A stretch of DNA of 6,206 nt from Sporomusa sp. (lineage in GTDB: Bacteria > Bacillota_C > Negativicutes > Sporomusales > Sporomusaceae), in contig JAQSXM010000219.1 of assembly GCA_029256645.1 (NCBI GenBank), forward strand, positions 1-6,206. The letters run 5' to 3'. Of this stretch, positions 5,364 to 6,206 are shown piece after piece; positions within the stretch are counted from its first letter, which is position 1, and each line of letters opens with the position of its first letter. The notes under the pieces are model-generated. The model saw only the letters and a list, made by a program, of their open reading frames with translations, was not told the origin of the DNA and did not search any database. The position numbers and the translations under genes are program-made.

Positions 5364-6206
5364 CTATATTGTTTGTTCCTGTAATAATTTCTCATTTATA
5401 TATACCTGAACGCGAACCTGACCGATGCCTTCTACTGTTTTCTCTACTCGTTCGCCAGGTTTATGTGTACCCTCATAGACAACACGGCGCCCATTGGCAT
5501 CTGTTACAACAATTTGCAATGGTTGACGGGTTGGGCCATCTGGTATTGTTATTTGAACCATTGCTCTTTTAACAGCCCCGGGTACGCCTTTGGCGACAGA
5601 AAAGTCGATGGCCGTACCTTCAGCTACTTCAGTTGCTGGGGGCGGATTTTGGCCGATAATGGTTCCAGGTGGATATTTGTCATTAAGAGTTTCTGTTACT
5701 TTTCCTTGTTTTAGTTTCATGCTTTCCAGTTGGGTAGTAACAGTACTCAATAGTGATCCCTGGAAATCAGGGAGTATCACTTTTTTAGGACCAGCCCCTT
5801 TGCTTATAACAATGTCAATGGCTGTGCCCTTAGTGATTTGTGCTGGCGGCCGGGGATTCTGGCTGATAACAGTATCCTGTGGAGTATCCTCGGCGAATTG
5901 TTCGTCAACCCGGCCTAATTTTAGCCCGGAATTTTTAATCTGTAACTCAGCATCACGGCGATTAAGTCCGCGTAAATCGGGGACTACAGTCACCTCGCCA
6001 CCTTTGCTAACAATGACCGTGATGGTTCGCTGCTCTTTAACAGTTGTCCCAGGCTCTGGTTGTTGGGAAATGACATAGCCTGCCGGGACTTTGTCGCTAA
6101 AGGCATCAGAAACTACCACCCGAAGGTTGTTGCTAATTAGAATATTGCGGGCTGTATCTACCTGTTTGCCGACAATGTCCGGTACTGTAACCTCATTTAA
6201 GCTCCA
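5364..6206 (-). CDS. prkC: PASTA-domain Ser/Thr protein kinase, C-terminal extracellular part (partial)
   Basis: The reading frame is open to the window edge, giving 280 residues that lack a start. It holds three PASTA repeats, about fragment residues 6-69, 72-137 and 142-207. Each has a VPD/LPD-type start, a central P-x-G/T-x(I/V)I-x-QNP-like turn (VISQQPEPG, VISQNPRPP, IIGQNPPPA) and a closing ID/IT-x-x(V)-SKG or AKG strand. A further 70-residue beta-rich segment (210-280) follows, with no membrane helix. Such repeats sit outside the cell on PrkC/Stk kinases and bind muropeptides or lipid II, linking cell-wall state to phosphorylation. The kinase and transmembrane parts must lie beyond 6206, so assignment rests on the PASTA array and on the following rsgA-rpe. 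A penicillin-binding protein with PASTA repeats is an alternative, but the context and the C-terminal tail make it less likely. The GTG at 6119 is internal, not the start. Confidence 0.88.
   Translation of the reverse strand, partial: WSLNEVTVPDIVGKQVDTARNILISNNLRVVVSDAFSDKVPAGYVISQQPEPGTTVKEQRTITVIVSKGGEVTVVPDLRGLNRRDAELQIKNSGLKLGRVDEQFAEDTPQDTVISQNPRPPAQITKGTAIDIVISKGAGPKKVILPDFQGSLLSTVTTQLESMKLKQGKVTETLNDKYPPGTIIGQNPPPATEVAEGTAIDFSVAKGVPGAVKRAMVQITIPDGPTRQPLQIVVTDANGRRVVYEGTHKPGERVEKTVEGIGQVRVQVYINEKLLQEQTI

Noticed and set aside
5590..6078. 162-codon plus-strand open frame opposite the PASTA repeats
   Set aside because: It is antisense to clear PASTA repeats. Its own repetitive look merely mirrors those repeats, and no family motif is visible.
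6117..6119. GTG at 6119 as the start of a small secreted PASTA protein
   Set aside because: It falls in the middle of the first PASTA repeat. The frame stays open to the window edge and encodes the repeat's N-terminal half, so the gene is truncated by the window.
5364..6206. PASTA repeats as a tandem DNA repeat or recombination array
   Set aside because: The repeats are similar only at protein motif level. The DNA of the three units differs widely, as in normal PASTA kinases.

Overview
The window is a stretch of ordinary chromosomal genes in which every supported gene lies on the minus strand, so transcription runs from high to low coordinates. The gene set and order (PASTA-domain Ser/Thr kinase, rsgA, rpe, then an FMN-riboswitch-controlled ribD-ribE-ribBA-ribH operon), the strong GGAGG-type ribosome binding sites and the bifunctional RibBA point to a bacterium of the Firmicutes/Bacillota. 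Moderate base composition and the style of the proteins make me lean towards the Negativicutes (Sporomusa/Pelosinus-like). That is an impression, not something the sequence proves.

Layout in transcription order: 6206-5364 is the C-terminal part of a PrkC/Stk-type kinase (three extracellular PASTA repeats plus a short C-terminal beta-rich tail; the kinase domain and membrane helix lie beyond the window). 5351-4476 is rsgA, a circularly permuted ribosome-assembly GTPase, and 4475-3819 is rpe, ribulose-phosphate 3-epimerase. These three are tightly packed and probably form the end of one transcription unit. The 291 bases between rpe and ribD are regulatory: a possible weak promoter, an FMN riboswitch (3762-3638) and an intrinsic terminator (stem 3595-3563 followed by a U-rich tract) just before ribD. 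Then come ribD (3527-2391), ribE (2428-1775), ribBA (1732-518) and ribH (518-48). The first 17 bases hold the start of one more gene on the same strand.

The four rib genes encode all the dedicated enzymes from GTP and ribulose 5-phosphate to riboflavin, apart from the phosphatase step. RibBA makes both precursors, RibD performs deamination and reduction, RibH condenses the two branches to lumazine, and RibE dismutates lumazine to riboflavin. FMN made from riboflavin should bind the leader and let the terminator form, shutting the operon off. The best mechanistic detail is a perfect 9-base complementarity between the 5' edge of the riboswitch and the terminator apex, which is a ready-made antiterminator.

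I found no mobile element, CRISPR array, tRNA/rRNA gene or sign of a new system. The findings below are details of regulation and gene architecture within known families.
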